Shown here in pieces: positions 63,855-64,000 of a DNA stretch of 64,000 bases. This DNA comes from Skeletonema tropicum. Lineage: Eukaryota; Bacillariophyta; Thalassiosirophyceae; Thalassiosirales; Thalassiosiraceae. Below the pieces are notes generated by a model. That model ran no database searches. It was not told the DNA's origin and saw only the letters and a program-made list of their open reading frames with translations. Position 1 is the stretch's first letter, and every line of letters starts with the position of its first letter. The position numbers and the translations under genes were made by a program. Where the stretch lies: positions 2,730,001 through 2,794,000 of the forward strand of contig CM074135.1 of the NCBI GenBank assembly GCA_037178625.1, given 5' to 3'.

Positions 63855-64000
63855 TCAGAGTCCACCTGCTTCTTCAATTGCAGCAATTTCAGCATCGATT
63901 GTCTCCACTTCGGCTCTATGCTGTGCTATCATAGCCATGAGCTCAGCTATTTTGACTTCGTGGTGTGCCCTTCGTTGTTCCAGACACTGCTTCCTGTTCA
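63855..64000 (-). CDS. Partial coiled-coil protein, C-terminus at window edge
   Basis: From the edge the minus strand reads in frame NRKQCLEQRRAHHEVKIAEL and MAMIAQHRAEVETIDAEIAA to IEEAGGL and a stop at 63855-63857. The 48 codons seen are charged and heptad-like, a coiled coil. The N-terminal part is outside the window. The stop may instead lie in an intron, because GCAG/GTGGAC resembles a donor just before it. Family unknown. Confidence 0.5.
   Translation of the reverse strand, partial: NRKQCLEQRRAHHEVKIAELMAMIAQHRAEVETIDAEIAAIEEAGGL

Overview
This is nuclear DNA from a eukaryotic microalga, most likely a diatom, probably a centric one. Three things point there. Genes carry short GT-AG introns (82-146 bp). 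Three predicted proteins begin with a signal peptide followed by an F-containing cleavage motif (AQAFQ, TGFQL, TAFLAP), the bipartite signal that diatoms use for plastid import. The protein families are also diatom-like: BspA/DUF285 surface proteins, PT- and PS-rich walls, and RG(L/M)EH-type repeated proteins. No bacterial-style operon, CRISPR array or rRNA was seen.

Layout. 1.4-5.6 kb: two head-to-head paralogous plastid proteins that share W-x-x-Y motifs and a coiled-coil tail. 6.3-9.4 kb: an ankyrin plus KAP P-loop NTPase with a 3' frameshift. 9.8-11.3 kb: an inverted-repeat element. 12.1-12.2 kb: tRNA-Ala(UGC) and tRNA-Leu(CAA), 5 bp apart on the minus strand. 12.6-13.7 kb: a plastid protein with three PQEVWW-type repeats. 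13.9-15.1 kb: a Cys-containing unknown and a hAT transposase remnant. 15.8-17.6 kb: a secreted heme peroxidase with a PT/W-rich stalk. 18.1-18.9 kb: a broken 2OG-dioxygenase-like gene cut by a repeat. 19.2-19.7 kb: a foldback element. 20.0-22.4 kb: a membrane protein with a ferritin-like domain. 22.7-23.7 kb: a methyltransferase.

24.1-29.1 kb is a transposon nest. Element A is interrupted by element C and abuts element B, a Tc1/mariner-like element with near-identical 196-bp ends; A and B share one TA. 30-33 kb: a proline-rich unknown and a medium-chain reductase. 33.8-43 kb: repeat-rich DNA with two members of a diatom-type duplicated family and a 187-bp tandem repeat. 44.4-45.6 kb: a PhzF-like gene with a frameshift. 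46.6-48.9 kb: two decayed genes. 50.5-52.7 kb: a BspA/PS-rich/Cys-rich surface protein. 52.8-57.6 kb: a 1.58-kb tandem array filling the intergenic space up to a type II membrane kinase-like gene. 59.0-59.8 kb: a rhodanese with its active-site loop split by an intron. 59.9-62.7 kb: a compact rearranged duplicate of pieces found at 29, 34, 37-38 and 42.5-43.2 kb. The window closes with a partial coiled-coil gene.

The genes do not form one pathway. The strongest themes are plastid proteins with repeated aromatic motifs, secreted or cell-surface proteins, and heavy recent repeat and transposon activity. Several genes are broken by single-base shifts, three of them in homopolymers, so some 'pseudogenes' may be sequence errors. 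Domain names come from reading the translations; no database search was run.
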